From positions 15,350 to 79,349 of the forward strand of contig JALHHH010000024.1 in NCBI GenBank assembly GCA_022837485.1: a stretch of DNA of 64,000 bases, read 5' to 3'. This document shows positions 54,159-62,840 of the stretch, one piece after another (the stretch's first letter is position 1; the number at the start of each line of letters is the position of its first letter). A program made the position numbers and the translations under genes. Source of the stretch: Bacteroidales bacterium. Lineage in GTDB: Bacteria; Bacteroidota; Bacteroidia; Bacteroidales; Lentimicrobiaceae. Under the pieces are notes generated by a model. The model was not told the DNA's origin and ran no database searches. It worked only from the letters and a program-made list of their open reading frames with translations.

Positions 54159-56366
54159 ATGGAACATTTACCGGATAATACCGAAAGATCACTGATAACC
54201 GGAAGATACGGCAAACTGCTGAGAGCAAGTTCCGGATTCCTCAACAAAAAAAATCTTCCGCTCGTGCGTGAGGCATTTACTATTATGCTTGACAAACACG
54301 GCAGGAAACTACACGATAACCGTGAACCATACTTTTGTCATGCCGTTGATGTAGCGTGCATTGTAGCAGGTGAAATGAAACTGGGATTGGTGTCAACACT
54401 TGCTGCGCTGCTTAATGGACTGACTGAAAAGGAGAAACAGGTTTCAGATTTCTGCAAATCAAATAAGTCACTGGAAATTGCTGCAATCCTGGCCGGACTG
54501 GATCGCATAAAAGACTTGCGCACCGATAAACTTCACGGCAACGCGGATAACTTCATCAGCCTGTTGCTTAGTGTTTCCGGTGATGTCAGGACTGTGCTGA
54601 TACAATTGGCCGGCCGGCTTCAGTATATGCGTAATATTGAGTCTCTTCCGCAACCAATGCAGATGTCAATCTCCGGTGAAACCGCCGGGTTGTATGCGCC
54701 ACTGGTACACCGGCTTGGTCTCTATAAAATCAAAATGGAGCTCGACGAGCTTTCGCTCCACTATTCAAACCCCGACGTATACAATTTCTTATCAGCCGGT
54801 ATCAGAGAAGCTGAAAGCGCCAGCCGGCATTTTTTCAGGCAGTTCCTCGAACCGCTCGAAGCCGGACTTAGCCGTATGGGATTAAACTATTCCATAAAGC
54901 AAAGAACCAAAGCGGTATCGTCGGTTTATGCCAAAATGCTTAAACAAAACATTGACTTTTCAGAGGTTTACGACCTGTTTGCCATCCGGATTATTCTTTT
55001 CAGCCGCCCGGCAGATGAAAAAGCCGATTGCTGGAAAGCATACTCTGTAGTTACCAATATTTATACGCCCGAAACAAGCCGACTGCGTGACTGGATTACG
55101 ATTCCCCGCCCAAATGGCTATGAATCGCTGCATATTACAGTTAGAGGGCCTTCCGGTCGATGGGTAGAGGTGCAGATTCGTACCGAGCGGATGGACAGTG
55201 AGGCCGAACTGGGGAATGCTGCACACTGGAGGTATAAAGGCCAAAAAGGAGCTGTTGAAACATCCGAATGGCTCAACTCTGTCAGAAAAATTCTGGAAAA
55301 TCCCGAAGTTTCGGAGAATGCACTGCAAAATGAAAAACAACTGCAAGGAGCGGCTGGTCAGATTTATGTTTTTACCCCCGAAGGCGATCTGCGCAAACTT
55401 CAGGCGGAAAGCACCGTACTCGATTTTGCGTTTGATGTGCATACCAGCCTGGGAGCTACCTGTACGGGAGGAAAAGTTAACGGAAAGATTGTTCCGATAC
55501 GTCACACCCTGAAAAGCGGCGATATGGTCGAAATTATTACATCCCGCAACCAAACGCCAAATCGTGACTGGCTGGGATGGGTAACAACAAACAGGGCTAA
55601 AACAAAAATCCGGCGATACCTTAAAGAAGCCGAATACAGGCAGGCCGAAACAGGAAAAGATATTTTCAGACGTAAAATGAGCCAGCTGAAAATATCCAAC
55701 CAGGATGAGGTGATCAATAAGATGATTGCACATTTCAAGCTCTCGGGCCCGCTCGATCTGTTTCAGCAGCTGGCAGAGAATCGTATCGAACCATCTCATA
55801 TTAAAGACGTTGCCTTCGGAACCCTTAAAGATTCAAAAGAAACTGAGGAAAAACCCGACAGCAAGGTCCCCAAAAACGAACCCCTTCATCCCGACCGGAC
55901 TTCCGAAAACGTCATCATCGTAAATGAATCTTCCGAAATCGAGGGCTACAAGCTTGCCCGTTGCTGCAATCCGGTAATGGGGGATGAAATCTTTGGCTTT
56001 ATCACGGTAAGCGATGGTATAAAAATCCACAGGGTCAACTGCCCGAATGCCGCCAGGATGAAAGCCCGCTATCCTTACCGGACTATGGAAGCCCGCTGGA
56101 CAAAACCGGCCGAAGGTACCTACTTCCTGGTAACTATCCGGGTAAGCGGATTTGACCAACTTGGGATTCTTAGTTCCATTACCAATATGATCTCAAACGA
56201 ACTGAAAATGGATGTCAGAAGCATATCACTCGACAGCAAAGGAGGAAAATTCGATGGCATTGTGAAGGTGAGCATACGGGATAAAAAGCACCTGGAGTTC
56301 CTTTTGAAAAAACTGTTGACAATAAAAGGTATAATTAAAGCAAGCCGCATAAGTTCAGCAAACTAA
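54159..56366 (+). CDS. RelA/SpoT-family ppGpp synthetase with degenerate hydrolase domain
   Basis: The start at 54159 gives 735 residues. The HD hydrolase domain is present but lost key residues: the first His is kept (His 61 in FCHAVDV), but the HD pair is Asn 86-Gly 87 (ALLNGLTEKE) and the usual LADR Asp is Gly 152. The synthetase domain is intact: RTKAVSSVYAKM, RLRDWITIPRPNGYESLH (about 308-325) and VEVQIRTERMDSEAELGNAAHW. TGS and C-terminal ACT domains follow. So it likely makes but does not hydrolyse (p)ppGpp, as RelA does. A -7-like TATTTTTG at 54133-54140 is its probable promoter. Confidence 0.88.
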   Translation: MEHLPDNTERSLITGRYGKLLRASSGFLNKKNLPLVREAFTIMLDKHGRKLHDNREPYFCHAVDVACIVAGEMKLGLVSTLAALLNGLTEKEKQVSDFCKSNKSLEIAAILAGLDRIKDLRTDKLHGNADNFISLLLSVSGDVRTVLIQLAGRLQYMRNIESLPQPMQMSISGETAGLYAPLVHRLGLYKIKMELDELSLHYSNPDVYNFLSAGIREAESASRHFFRQFLEPLEAGLSRMGLNYSIKQRTKAVSSVYAKMLKQNIDFSEVYDLFAIRIILFSRPADEKADCWKAYSVVTNIYTPETSRLRDWITIPRPNGYESLHITVRGPSGRWVEVQIRTERMDSEAELGNAAHWRYKGQKGAVETSEWLNSVRKILENPEVSENALQNEKQLQGAAGQIYVFTPEGDLRKLQAESTVLDFAFDVHTSLGATCTGGKVNGKIVPIRHTLKSGDMVEIITSRNQTPNRDWLGWVTTNRAKTKIRRYLKEAEYRQAETGKDIFRRKMSQLKISNQDEVINKMIAHFKLSGPLDLFQQLAENRIEPSHIKDVAFGTLKDSKETEEKPDSKVPKNEPLHPDRTSENVIIVNESSEIEGYKLARCCNPVMGDEIFGFITVSDGIKIHRVNCPNAARMKARYPYRTMEARWTKPAEGTYFLVTIRVSGFDQLGILSSITNMISNELKMDVRSISLDSKGGKFDGIVKVSIRDKKHLEFLLKKLLTIKGIIKASRISSAN

Positions 56367-56367
56367 G

Positions 56368-56844
56368 ATGATCATTCCGGGTTATTTCGATACCAGCCAC
56401 AAACTTCAGGAGGGGAGGAGCTATCGTTTCAACTACCGAAAAAAGGTATTGTTGTCAGACGATAATGAGTATATGGTTTTTGAGGATCCTTTCGGAATAA
56501 AACACCTTCTGCCCCTTGCCGATTATACGCACTATAATCTTGTTTGTCCCTCCGTGGTTACGTGTTTGGTTTCTCGTATCAACTGCACGGGAAGAGTGTT
56601 TCTGGAACCGCTTCATCCGGTATACCAAATTGGAACTATTCATTCGTTCGGGATTACGGGAAACTCTTTTAGAGATGGACAGAGATTTTTATGTACAAAA
56701 GATATTTTTGGAAATCCTGTCGAAATCCCTGTCGAGGCGTCGATGCAGGAGCTTCCTCCAGCCGGAACTGATATCGAATGCAGGATTGCAGGATTAAAGA
56801 AAGGAAAGCCGGAGCTTTCGCTGATAAGTATCGCGGCCAAATAA
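56368..56844 (+). CDS. Hypothetical protein downstream of the RelA-like gene
   Basis: I do not recognise this 158-residue protein. It starts one base after the stop of the RelA-like gene, so it is probably co-translated. The sequence is beta-rich and has no signal or membrane segment. SYRFNYRKKVLLSDDNEYMV and the C-terminal TDIECRIAGLKKGKPELSLI resemble OB-fold or S1-like RNA-binding strands, which is only a weak impression. There are several Cys (near 60-73) but no metal motif. Tight linkage to the alarmone synthetase suggests a related function. Confidence 0.65.
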   Translation: MIIPGYFDTSHKLQEGRSYRFNYRKKVLLSDDNEYMVFEDPFGIKHLLPLADYTHYNLVCPSVVTCLVSRINCTGRVFLEPLHPVYQIGTIHSFGITGNSFRDGQRFLCTKDIFGNPVEIPVEASMQELPPAGTDIECRIAGLKKGKPELSLISIAAK

Positions 56845-56861
56845 ATTCGTAGCTAAAAAGA

Positions 56862-56879
56862 TATCAACAATTGTTGATA
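56862..56879. promoter_or_regulatory. 18-bp perfect palindrome upstream of the structured RNA promoter
   Basis: TATCAACAATTGTTGATA is a perfect palindrome 42 bp before the -33 element of the RNA promoter and 18 bp after the preceding stop. It could be an operator, or a hairpin at the end of the preceding transcript, but it has no T-run. Confidence 0.35.
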
Positions 56880-56921
56880 ACTGCGGTTAATGAATAGTTA
56901 ATATAATTCCCTCGAAATCAC

Positions 56922-56952
56922 TTGACAGGAGGGCCGGATTTTCGTACCTTTG
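56922..56952 (+). promoter_or_regulatory. Promoter of the candidate structured RNA
   Basis: TTG (56922-56924, in CTTGACA), a 20-bp spacer and TACCTTTG (56945-56952) form an exact -33/-7 promoter. The expected start is near 56958. Confidence 0.75.
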
Positions 56953-56957
56953 TTCAA

Positions 56958-57282
56958 TCAGGCCAGCGATACGGTGAGAAATACCGGGAGGGTAAAGCAG
57001 GATAGTCCGAAAGGAAACTGCCGGCTAAGCTCAAAGGGCCTCCGGGCAGAAGAAAGAAGATCTTAACAGAAATTCCGGAAACGCCGCAGGTACAAATACC
57101 GGATCCCCAACAGAAGAGTCTGCGAAAGCAGAAAGCCCTGGTAAGGTAAATTGACAACAGCCCTACGGGGACAGTGGTTGATGAAGCACCGGAACAGTAA
57201 CCTGAGGTCATGGGCAGGCTACGGTTTGTCCATCGACAGAAGGGAAATTTCTCGACAAGGGTTATTTCCCTTCTTGCTTTTT
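56958..57282 (+). ncRNA. Candidate stand-alone structured RNA of about 325 nt, family unknown
   Basis: The gene-free stretch 56845-57366 has its own consensus promoter (56922-56952) and a strong terminator at 57238-57282. Between them are many short hairpins: CGGT/ACCG (56972-56986), GCAG/CTGC with inner TCC-GAAA-GGA (56997-57021), GGTA/TACC (57089-57100), TCTGC-GAAA-GCAGA (57119-57132) and TCCCC/GGGGA (57104-57171) closing a multi-branch region. Unpaired runs are A-rich with repeated ACAGAA. No ORF has protein-like composition. I found no match to the conserved parts of RNase P, tmRNA or SRP RNA; a 6S-like or Bacteroidales-specific RNA remains possible. Confidence 0.65.
57238..57282 (+). terminator. 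Terminator of the structured RNA
   Basis: The 10-bp perfect stem AGAAGGGAAA / TTTCCCTTCT (57238-57247 with 57265-57274) is followed by TGCTTTTT. Confidence 0.85.
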
Positions 57283-57366
57283 ATACCACATGCATTCGCA
57301 ATTGGTATTTCCATATTTCTTACAACGCGTAGCCATTGTTTGTTTTAATTTGCAGGAAAAACTGAG

Positions 57367-57900
57367 GTGACAAAGAAATCACTTGAACGAATCCGGCTGG
57401 GCGATCTTCTGATGCGCGAACAATCCCGCTCCAACACCGACATGGTGGTAAATATTATTCTTAAGAGACCCGAATTATTCAGCGACCTGTGGAGTTTAAT
57501 GCTTGGCAACAACGGGGTCATCAGCCGAAGAGCTGCCTGGGCAGCAGATCTTTGCGCAGAAATTAATCCCGGTTTCCTCATCGGTCGCCTCGAAGTTCTG
57601 ATCGACCTCCTTCCGTTATTTAACAGCGATGGTCTCAAACGGCACGGACTGCGAATGCTCGCCCGCGAAACCTTGCCCGAATTTAAATTCGGCATTCTGG
57701 CCGACACCTGCTTCAAATGGCTTGAAGACCCATCTGAAAGTATTGCCGTTAAAGTCTACAGCATGGAGATATTAAAGAAAATTGCATTGGCTTTGCCCGA
57801 AATAAGCAGGGAATTACGCGATATAATCGAAATACAAATGGGAGAGGCTAGTCCCGGATTTCGCAGTATGGGAAGGAAAGTACTGAAACAGCTCAAATGA
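57367..57900 (+). CDS. Hypothetical helical-repeat (HEAT-like) protein
   Basis: The 177-residue protein starts at a GTG (57367) and appears all-helical, with two-helix units (LFSDLWSLMLGNNGVISRRA, VKVYSMEILKKIALALPE) of HEAT-like type and a final GFRSMGRKVLKQLK. No signal, membrane segment or catalytic motif is seen, so a cytosolic protein-binding role is likely. It follows the terminator of the structured RNA by 84 bp, so it is not clearly under its control. The family is unknown to me. Confidence 0.65.
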   Translation: MTKKSLERIRLGDLLMREQSRSNTDMVVNIILKRPELFSDLWSLMLGNNGVISRRAAWAADLCAEINPGFLIGRLEVLIDLLPLFNSDGLKRHGLRMLARETLPEFKFGILADTCFKWLEDPSESIAVKVYSMEILKKIALALPEISRELRDIIEIQMGEASPGFRSMGRKVLKQLK

Positions 57901-58007
57901 GCCCAGTTCTTATCCAGACTAATATTTCTTACTCTGTAATGCAAAATCCGCAAAGTAAAACACCCTGTTCTAAATTTGCGATTAAACTCTGAAGGATTAT
58001 GTTGCCT

Positions 58008-58490
58008 TCAGACAGTCATTCCTGGAAACCCGGGTAACCTTGTACCAACTACAATGATGGTAACAAGAATCAGAAGATACAGGCTAATAAAGACAATAGT
58101 AAGTATTCCCACTGTCCTGAAATGCAGCATAAGATTGCGCAGAGCCTGACTTAATAACCCGTTATCCGACGATTTTAAAGCAAGGTTCATAAACTTACTG
58201 AATCGAAAGAGATAAATCAGAGGAAGGATGTATATTGCTATGGTAATCAGGTACATAAGTATAAATATTGGAATAGGGTAGGGGGCTGGCATGTCCATGC
58301 CGTCGTTGATTTTTGGAATTACCACCATCATAACAACCGTTATAATTGCCATAAAAAACAATCCAACCAAAGCAAGAATCCCGAAAAAGGTGGTCCATTT
58401 TCTCAGTTCATTAAGCGAACTGGTGGCAGAAGGCCAGCTAAAAATATTTTGCGACGACAGATCCGGATTGCTGCTGGTGTTTGATTCCAT
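58008..58490 (-). CDS. DUF5362 family membrane protein
   Basis: The 160-residue protein has four hydrophobic segments (FFGILALVGLFFMAIITVV, IFILMYLITIAIYILPLI and two at the C-terminus) and the middle loop FRFSKFMNLALKSSDNGLLS. This matches the DUF5362 pattern. Function is unknown. A minus-strand box TATATTTG (CAAATATA on plus, 58523-58530) fits a -7 element just upstream, next to the terminator of the preceding gene. Confidence 0.75.
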   Translation of the reverse strand: MESNTSSNPDLSSQNIFSWPSATSSLNELRKWTTFFGILALVGLFFMAIITVVMMVVIPKINDGMDMPAPYPIPIFILMYLITIAIYILPLIYLFRFSKFMNLALKSSDNGLLSQALRNLMLHFRTVGILTIVFISLYLLILVTIIVVGTRLPGFPGMTV

Positions 58491-58528
58491 AAGAGCGTTT
58501 GGTTTTTACGTGTGTGAAAAGGCAAATA

Positions 58529-58550
58529 TAAAAAAAGCAGCTTCTGCTGC
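58529..58550 (-). terminator. Terminator of the 100-residue acidic protein gene
   Basis: The arms GCAGC / GCTGC (58537-58550, loop of four) are followed on the minus strand by seven T. Confidence 0.75.
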
Positions 58551-58557
58551 CTTTCCC

Positions 58558-58860
58558 TTATTCTTCATTATCGTCTCCCTGATCGTTATCCTGGAAATTT
58601 TCCTCTGATTCTTTTTCGTTGTTCACATCATCAAGATTTTCTTCCTCGTTGAGACTGCCTTTGCTATCAATTTTTACGGGTACTTTTACCAGATAACTGG
58701 CATCGGCCGTATCTACGGTGATAGCATAAAAAAACTCATCGCCCTTGGTTTTGACCTTAATAACATGATTGGAGTAACCCATTGGATATTTGAGTCTGAT
58801 GGCTTCGAGCACCTCAGGGCTGACGTTACTGTAGCTTACAACCAACCGTTTTCGTTCCAT
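58558..58860 (-). CDS. Acidic hypothetical protein
   Basis: The 100-residue protein has a small folded first part (MERKRLVVSYSNVSPEVLEA, YPMGYSNHVIKV, FYAITVDTADASYLVKVPV) and a very acidic, low-complexity tail (GSLNEEENLDDVNNEKESEE, ending DNDQGDDNEE). It has no signal or membrane segment. Similar small proteins with acidic tails are common in Bacteroidetes; the function is unknown. It is 107 bp downstream of the branching-enzyme gene's stop and has its own terminator. Confidence 0.7.
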   Translation of the reverse strand: MERKRLVVSYSNVSPEVLEAIRLKYPMGYSNHVIKVKTKGDEFFYAITVDTADASYLVKVPVKIDSKGSLNEEENLDDVNNEKESEENFQDNDQGDDNEE

Positions 58861-58967
58861 ATTATAACTGGCTTTTTAAAAGGGTACAATAATACACAAG
58901 TAAATAATTCGATCAATTCATTAATTGTTAATTTTTTTTAAATAATGCCCGAAACTTTCTCCCGGAT

Positions 58968-61004
58968 TCAAATCCCGAATCCCTTGATGTCAGAAATACT
59001 GGCCAGCACTAATACAGTGCGGTTTGTATTATAGATTGACAGTTTGGGTGTTTCATCATTTTTGTCTTGAACCGCCGGGTATACGATGTTTTCATCTAAG
59101 CGACCGTGTCCGCCAAATATCTCGTTATCTGAATTCAGAATTATTCGGTAGTTGCCCTTTTCAGTTACATTGAAATTATATCCCGGGATGCTGTTTGACG
59201 GGTGGAAGTTAAAGAGGAATACTAAAGGACCCCGGCTGAAAGCCAGCGTTTTGTTATCCTCATCCATCTTAAGCTGAACGGCAAACTCCTGATCAAAAAT
59301 CCGGTATTTTTCCGCTAAACCTACCATGGCTTCATCAAATGCGGCCAGAAATCTGTATTTAAGATCCCTATTTTTAACCAACGACCATTGGCGGCGGGCA
59401 TAGTAATAGCTCCAATTGTTGCCTTCGCGAGGAAAATCGATCCATTCGGGGTGACCGAATTCATTGCCCATGAAATTTAAGTATGCATGTCCGCCAAGAG
59501 CCAGTGTAAACATACGGATCATCTTGTGCAGAGCTATACCTCTTTCAATCACCAGATTCCCGTCGTTCGCCTGCATATGCCAGTACATCTCCTTGTCCAT
59601 CAACCAGAAAGCAATGGTTTTATCGCCAACCAGGGCCTGATCGTGCGACTCGGCATAGGCAACCGTTTTGACTCCCGGAAGACGGTTATTCATTACGTGC
59701 CACATTTCATTTACACTCCAGTCTTCGTCGCGCTTTTCTTTGAGCTGTTTTATCCAGAAATCGGGCAATCCCATTCCAAGCCTGTAATCGAATCCTATTC
59801 CTCCTTCACTTATTTTTGCAGTTAAGCCCGGCATTCCGGTTACATCCTCTGCAATAGACACGGCATCGGGTCTCAGGGTATGGATCAGCCGGTTGGCAAG
59901 CTGAAGATAGGTAACAGAATCCCATTCAACGCCTTCGCGGAAGTATTTTTCGGGTGTATCAATTACTGCATTTCCATGATGAAAATACATCATAGAGCCA
60001 ACACCGTCGAAACGGAACCCGTCGAAGTGGAATTCGTTCATCCAGTATTTTACATTCGAAAGAAGAAACTGAAGAACTTCCGTCTTTCCGTAATCGAACA
60101 GCAATGAGTCCCAGTCGGGATGAAGACCCCGGGCACCCGGATGAAAATACTGACTGTCGGTTCCATCGAACATATTGAGCCCTTCGTTAACATTTTTTAC
60201 GGTATGGGAATGTACAATGTCCATAATTACGGCGATTCCCATACTGTGGGCTTTTTTGATCAGCATTTTCAGCTCTTCCGGTGTTCCGAAGCGGGAGGTT
60301 GGTGCGAAAAAGTTGGCTACATGATATCCGAAAGAACCGTAATACGGGTGTTCCTGAACGGCCATCATTTGTATAGCATTGTATCCCAGCTGTTTAATCC
60401 AGGGAAGAGTATTTTCCATAAACTCTTCGTAAGTTCCAACGCCTTCTTTTTCCTGAGACATTCCTACGTGACACTCATAAATAAAAAGTTTTCGATCGCG
60501 CGGGATACGGAAGCGATCGCCTTCCCAGTTAAAATCGGAAAACCATAGCTGTCCGGAGAAGTTTCGGGTATCTTCATCCTGGACAACACGGCGGATAAAT
60601 GCAGGGATTCTGGGAAGAAAGCCATTGGAAGATTCAACCCATACTTTTACTTTGCTGCCATGAACAAACGTATTTCCATAGGTTTTCTTATCCAGAAAAA
60701 TTTCCCAGACGCCGTTGTCCTTTCTGTGCATTGGATGGGAGCGGGGATCCCAGTTGTTAAAATCGCCGGCCAGGAAGAGCCGGTGTGCTGAGGGAGCCCA
60801 TTCGCGGTAATACCAGCCTTTTTCTTTGGTGTTGTAGTTGATTCCCAAATACTTATAGGCATCGGCGAAACGGGAAAGGGTATCATATACATCTTCAATA
60901 TATGTGATACGTTCCATAAACCGCTGATATCTGGCGATTACATCGTTTGTTACTGGTGTCAGCCATGGATCGGTTTTTACAATTCCTGGGATTCGGGTTT
61001 TCAT
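58968..61004 (-). CDS. glgB: 1,4-alpha-glucan (glycogen) branching enzyme, GH13
   Basis: The 678-residue protein has an N-terminal CBM48 domain (YREWAPSAHRLFLAGDFNNW) and the GH13 barrel: DIVHSHTVKN, FDGFRFDGVGSM with the nucleophile Asp, SIAEDVTGMPG with the acid-base Glu, and YAESHDQALVGDK. Length and the GVGSMMYFHHG run resemble the eukaryotic-type GH13 subfamily 8 rather than the longer E. coli type. It adds alpha-1,6 branches to glycogen. No other glycogen genes lie in the window, so it appears to be a stand-alone gene. Confidence 0.95.
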   Translation of the reverse strand: MKTRIPGIVKTDPWLTPVTNDVIARYQRFMERITYIEDVYDTLSRFADAYKYLGINYNTKEKGWYYREWAPSAHRLFLAGDFNNWDPRSHPMHRKDNGVWEIFLDKKTYGNTFVHGSKVKVWVESSNGFLPRIPAFIRRVVQDEDTRNFSGQLWFSDFNWEGDRFRIPRDRKLFIYECHVGMSQEKEGVGTYEEFMENTLPWIKQLGYNAIQMMAVQEHPYYGSFGYHVANFFAPTSRFGTPEELKMLIKKAHSMGIAVIMDIVHSHTVKNVNEGLNMFDGTDSQYFHPGARGLHPDWDSLLFDYGKTEVLQFLLSNVKYWMNEFHFDGFRFDGVGSMMYFHHGNAVIDTPEKYFREGVEWDSVTYLQLANRLIHTLRPDAVSIAEDVTGMPGLTAKISEGGIGFDYRLGMGLPDFWIKQLKEKRDEDWSVNEMWHVMNNRLPGVKTVAYAESHDQALVGDKTIAFWLMDKEMYWHMQANDGNLVIERGIALHKMIRMFTLALGGHAYLNFMGNEFGHPEWIDFPREGNNWSYYYARRQWSLVKNRDLKYRFLAAFDEAMVGLAEKYRIFDQEFAVQLKMDEDNKTLAFSRGPLVFLFNFHPSNSIPGYNFNVTEKGNYRIILNSDNEIFGGHGRLDENIVYPAVQDKNDETPKLSIYNTNRTVLVLASISDIKGFGI

Positions 61005-61513
61005 CCGGATGGGTTTTAATTGGTGTGCAACGGGCAGCCGATTACATAGCAGGAATTCCGGTCATGGTCATCATACAATGATTAAGCGACGTTTGATGCA
61101 GCGAGTGTTAAACAAACGGTTATGCTTTGGGTTCACGGAACTATGCATAACAGCATATTAAATATAGGAAAGGATTTTGCAGTGTAGGAGAATTTGTCTG
61201 AAATTTTTTAAAATTTTCCGGATACTCTCTGCAGCTGTGCGAATAATAAATTTTTCAGGGGATATGGATGGTTAAGATTTAACGATGAAAGTGAAAATTT
61301 TCCGGATAAAGCCTGGATGCCATTTGTTATATAATTTATATTATGTCAAATAGTAAATTTAGATACCCCTCCCTTTCCGGGAAAAACCGGATATCCATTT
61401 CTGTTCCAAAGAAAGGTGCCTTTCAATGGCGCTGTTGTAAAAGATAGGTACTTTCTAAAAAAGAAAGCGGCCCATGATTTCTCACGGGCCGCTTTTATCG
61501 GAATTTCCTTTCA
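61005..61513. other. 509-bp gene-free stretch between the branching enzyme and the TPR gene
   Basis: No protein-like frame was found on either strand. It holds the upstream region of glgB, an AT-rich part near 61320-61360 (TTATATAATTTATATTATG) and, at its right end, the terminator at 61464-61495. No promoter with both -33 and -7 boxes was found for glgB. Confidence 0.5.
61464..61495 (-). terminator. Terminator of the TPR gene
   Basis: AAAGCGGCCC (61464-61473) and GGGCCGCTTT (61486-61495) form a 10-bp stem with a T-rich minus-strand tail (TTTCTTTTTT). Confidence 0.85.
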
Positions 61514-62665
61514 TTATTCCATTTCGCTGAGCTTCTCATTGACGTCCTTCATTTTTTCATACATCTGAAGACGTGTGTAGATTTCTTTAAGCGAAAGCAG
61601 TGTACTCTTGTCGGATGCGTCCAGACGAGAAGCCGTTTCAAGATAAGGAATCGATTTTGTAAGTATTTCGTCGGCCCGAGTTTTTAATTCGTTAAACTCT
61701 TTTTCGGCAGACAGAGGAAGTTTATTGGCTTCATCAATGATGGTTGCAGCCTGGTTAACGTACAAAGCTCCCAGGTTGTAGTTGGCCTCAAAATACTCCG
61801 GATTCAGTTCAATAGCCTTAATGTATGCATTTTCTGCAGCTTCAGTATTGCCCATTACAGCATAGTTAACACCTACTGCATAATGAATTGTTGGGTTATT
61901 GGGATCGGTTTTAACGGCCTCTGCCAGGTTATCCATCGCTTTGTCGTTATCGCCTTTAGCAAGGTAAACATTAGTTTCAGCGATCAGCAGGTTGAAATCT
62001 TCCGGATATTTTTGGCGTCCTTCCAGTAAAATTGCCACTGCAGCTGTTGTGTCCTTCTCTTCAAGATATATGCTTGAAAGTGAGATATAAAGCAAAGGTT
62101 GTTTATAGTTTAAATCTTTTACCTTAGTGTAGTATTCTTTGGCTTTGGCAAATTCCCTTGCATTTTCTGCTGCCAGAGCAACGTTGAACATAGCCAGCGT
62201 ATCGGTATTTCCAAACGTTTCGCTCACTCCTACTGCCGATTCAAAAGCATTCATAGCTGCGGTATAGTTGGGGGGATCTGCAGTAAACTGCTGAACTCCT
62301 TCATTATAGAGTTGTTCGCTGACAATAAAAAGGTTTTGAATGGTTTCGGTATAGAATTCTTTCTTGGTATCTATTTCAAGAAGCTTTTGGTATGATTCAT
62401 AAGCTTTTCCAAGTGCGTTCCGTTCGAGAGCCTTGAATTCGGGTTTATCGCTCATGTGAATCTGAAGGTAGATGTTTCCCCTGTAAAACCATGTTTTCGG
62501 ATCGTTCATGGTAGAGGCATCTGCAATAGTGGGCTCGATGTTTTGCATGGCCTTGTCAAGCTCCCCTTTTCTGAGGTTGTTGAATGCTGTTGTGCGCAGA
62601 GCTTTCTGCCCAAAGGCGACCGACACTGCCATAACCATGACTAAAATCAAAGAAATTTTTCTCAT
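61514..62665 (-). CDS. Exported TPR-repeat protein downstream of gyrA
   Basis: The 383-residue protein has a signal peptide (MRKISLILVMVMAVSVAFGQ) and a series of TPR units, clear at ALAAENAREFAKAKEYYTKV, NPTIHYAVGVNYAVMGN and YFEANYNLGALYVNQ. Its sub-cellular place is the periplasm or outer membrane. A TPR gene after gyrA is a usual order in Bacteroidetes. It has its own promoter (62706-62736) and terminator. It is probably a scaffold protein; no direct role is known to me. Confidence 0.85.
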   Translation of the reverse strand: MRKISLILVMVMAVSVAFGQKALRTTAFNNLRKGELDKAMQNIEPTIADASTMNDPKTWFYRGNIYLQIHMSDKPEFKALERNALGKAYESYQKLLEIDTKKEFYTETIQNLFIVSEQLYNEGVQQFTADPPNYTAAMNAFESAVGVSETFGNTDTLAMFNVALAAENAREFAKAKEYYTKVKDLNYKQPLLYISLSSIYLEEKDTTAAVAILLEGRQKYPEDFNLLIAETNVYLAKGDNDKAMDNLAEAVKTDPNNPTIHYAVGVNYAVMGNTEAAENAYIKAIELNPEYFEANYNLGALYVNQAATIIDEANKLPLSAEKEFNELKTRADEILTKSIPYLETASRLDASDKSTLLSLKEIYTRLQMYEKMKDVNEKLSEME

Positions 62666-62705
62666 TGTGTTTTTGATTACAGGTTTCTAAATCTGTTTCT
62701 ATCTG

Positions 62706-62736
62706 CAAACCTACACGAATTAATTTCAATATACAA
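62706..62736 (-). promoter_or_regulatory. Promoter of the TPR gene
   Basis: On the minus strand TTG (62736-62734), a 20-bp spacer and TAGGTTTG (62713-62706) match the Bacteroidetes consensus. The start codon is 40 bp downstream. Confidence 0.65.
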
Positions 62737-62840
62737 TATGCGTTGAAAAATTCATGCAATTTCCACCTTAGCTCCTAATCGTGTCATTATCAGTGGAAAA
62801 ATAAGGCTTGGGATTGGTTAATGCAATTTCCGTACCATAT

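Noticed and set aside
56862..56879. Replication origin at the DnaA-box-like palindrome
   Set aside because: Only one degenerate site, with no cluster of boxes and no dnaA gene; gyrA nearby is not enough evidence.
56958..57282. Identification of the structured RNA as RNase P, tmRNA, SRP RNA or a cobalamin riboswitch
   Set aside because: The GAGGAAAGTCC and ACAGAACCCGG parts of RNase P, the tRNA-like ends and tag of tmRNA, and the cobalamin box are absent. The AGTCCGAAAGGAAACTGCC stretch resembles the SRP tip but lacks its symmetric loop.
56954..57348. Open frames on both strands (56954-57211 minus and 57151-57348 plus)
   Set aside because: They lie over the promoter-terminator RNA unit, cross the terminator or have odd Cys/Ser/Leu-rich composition, and have no protein-like features.
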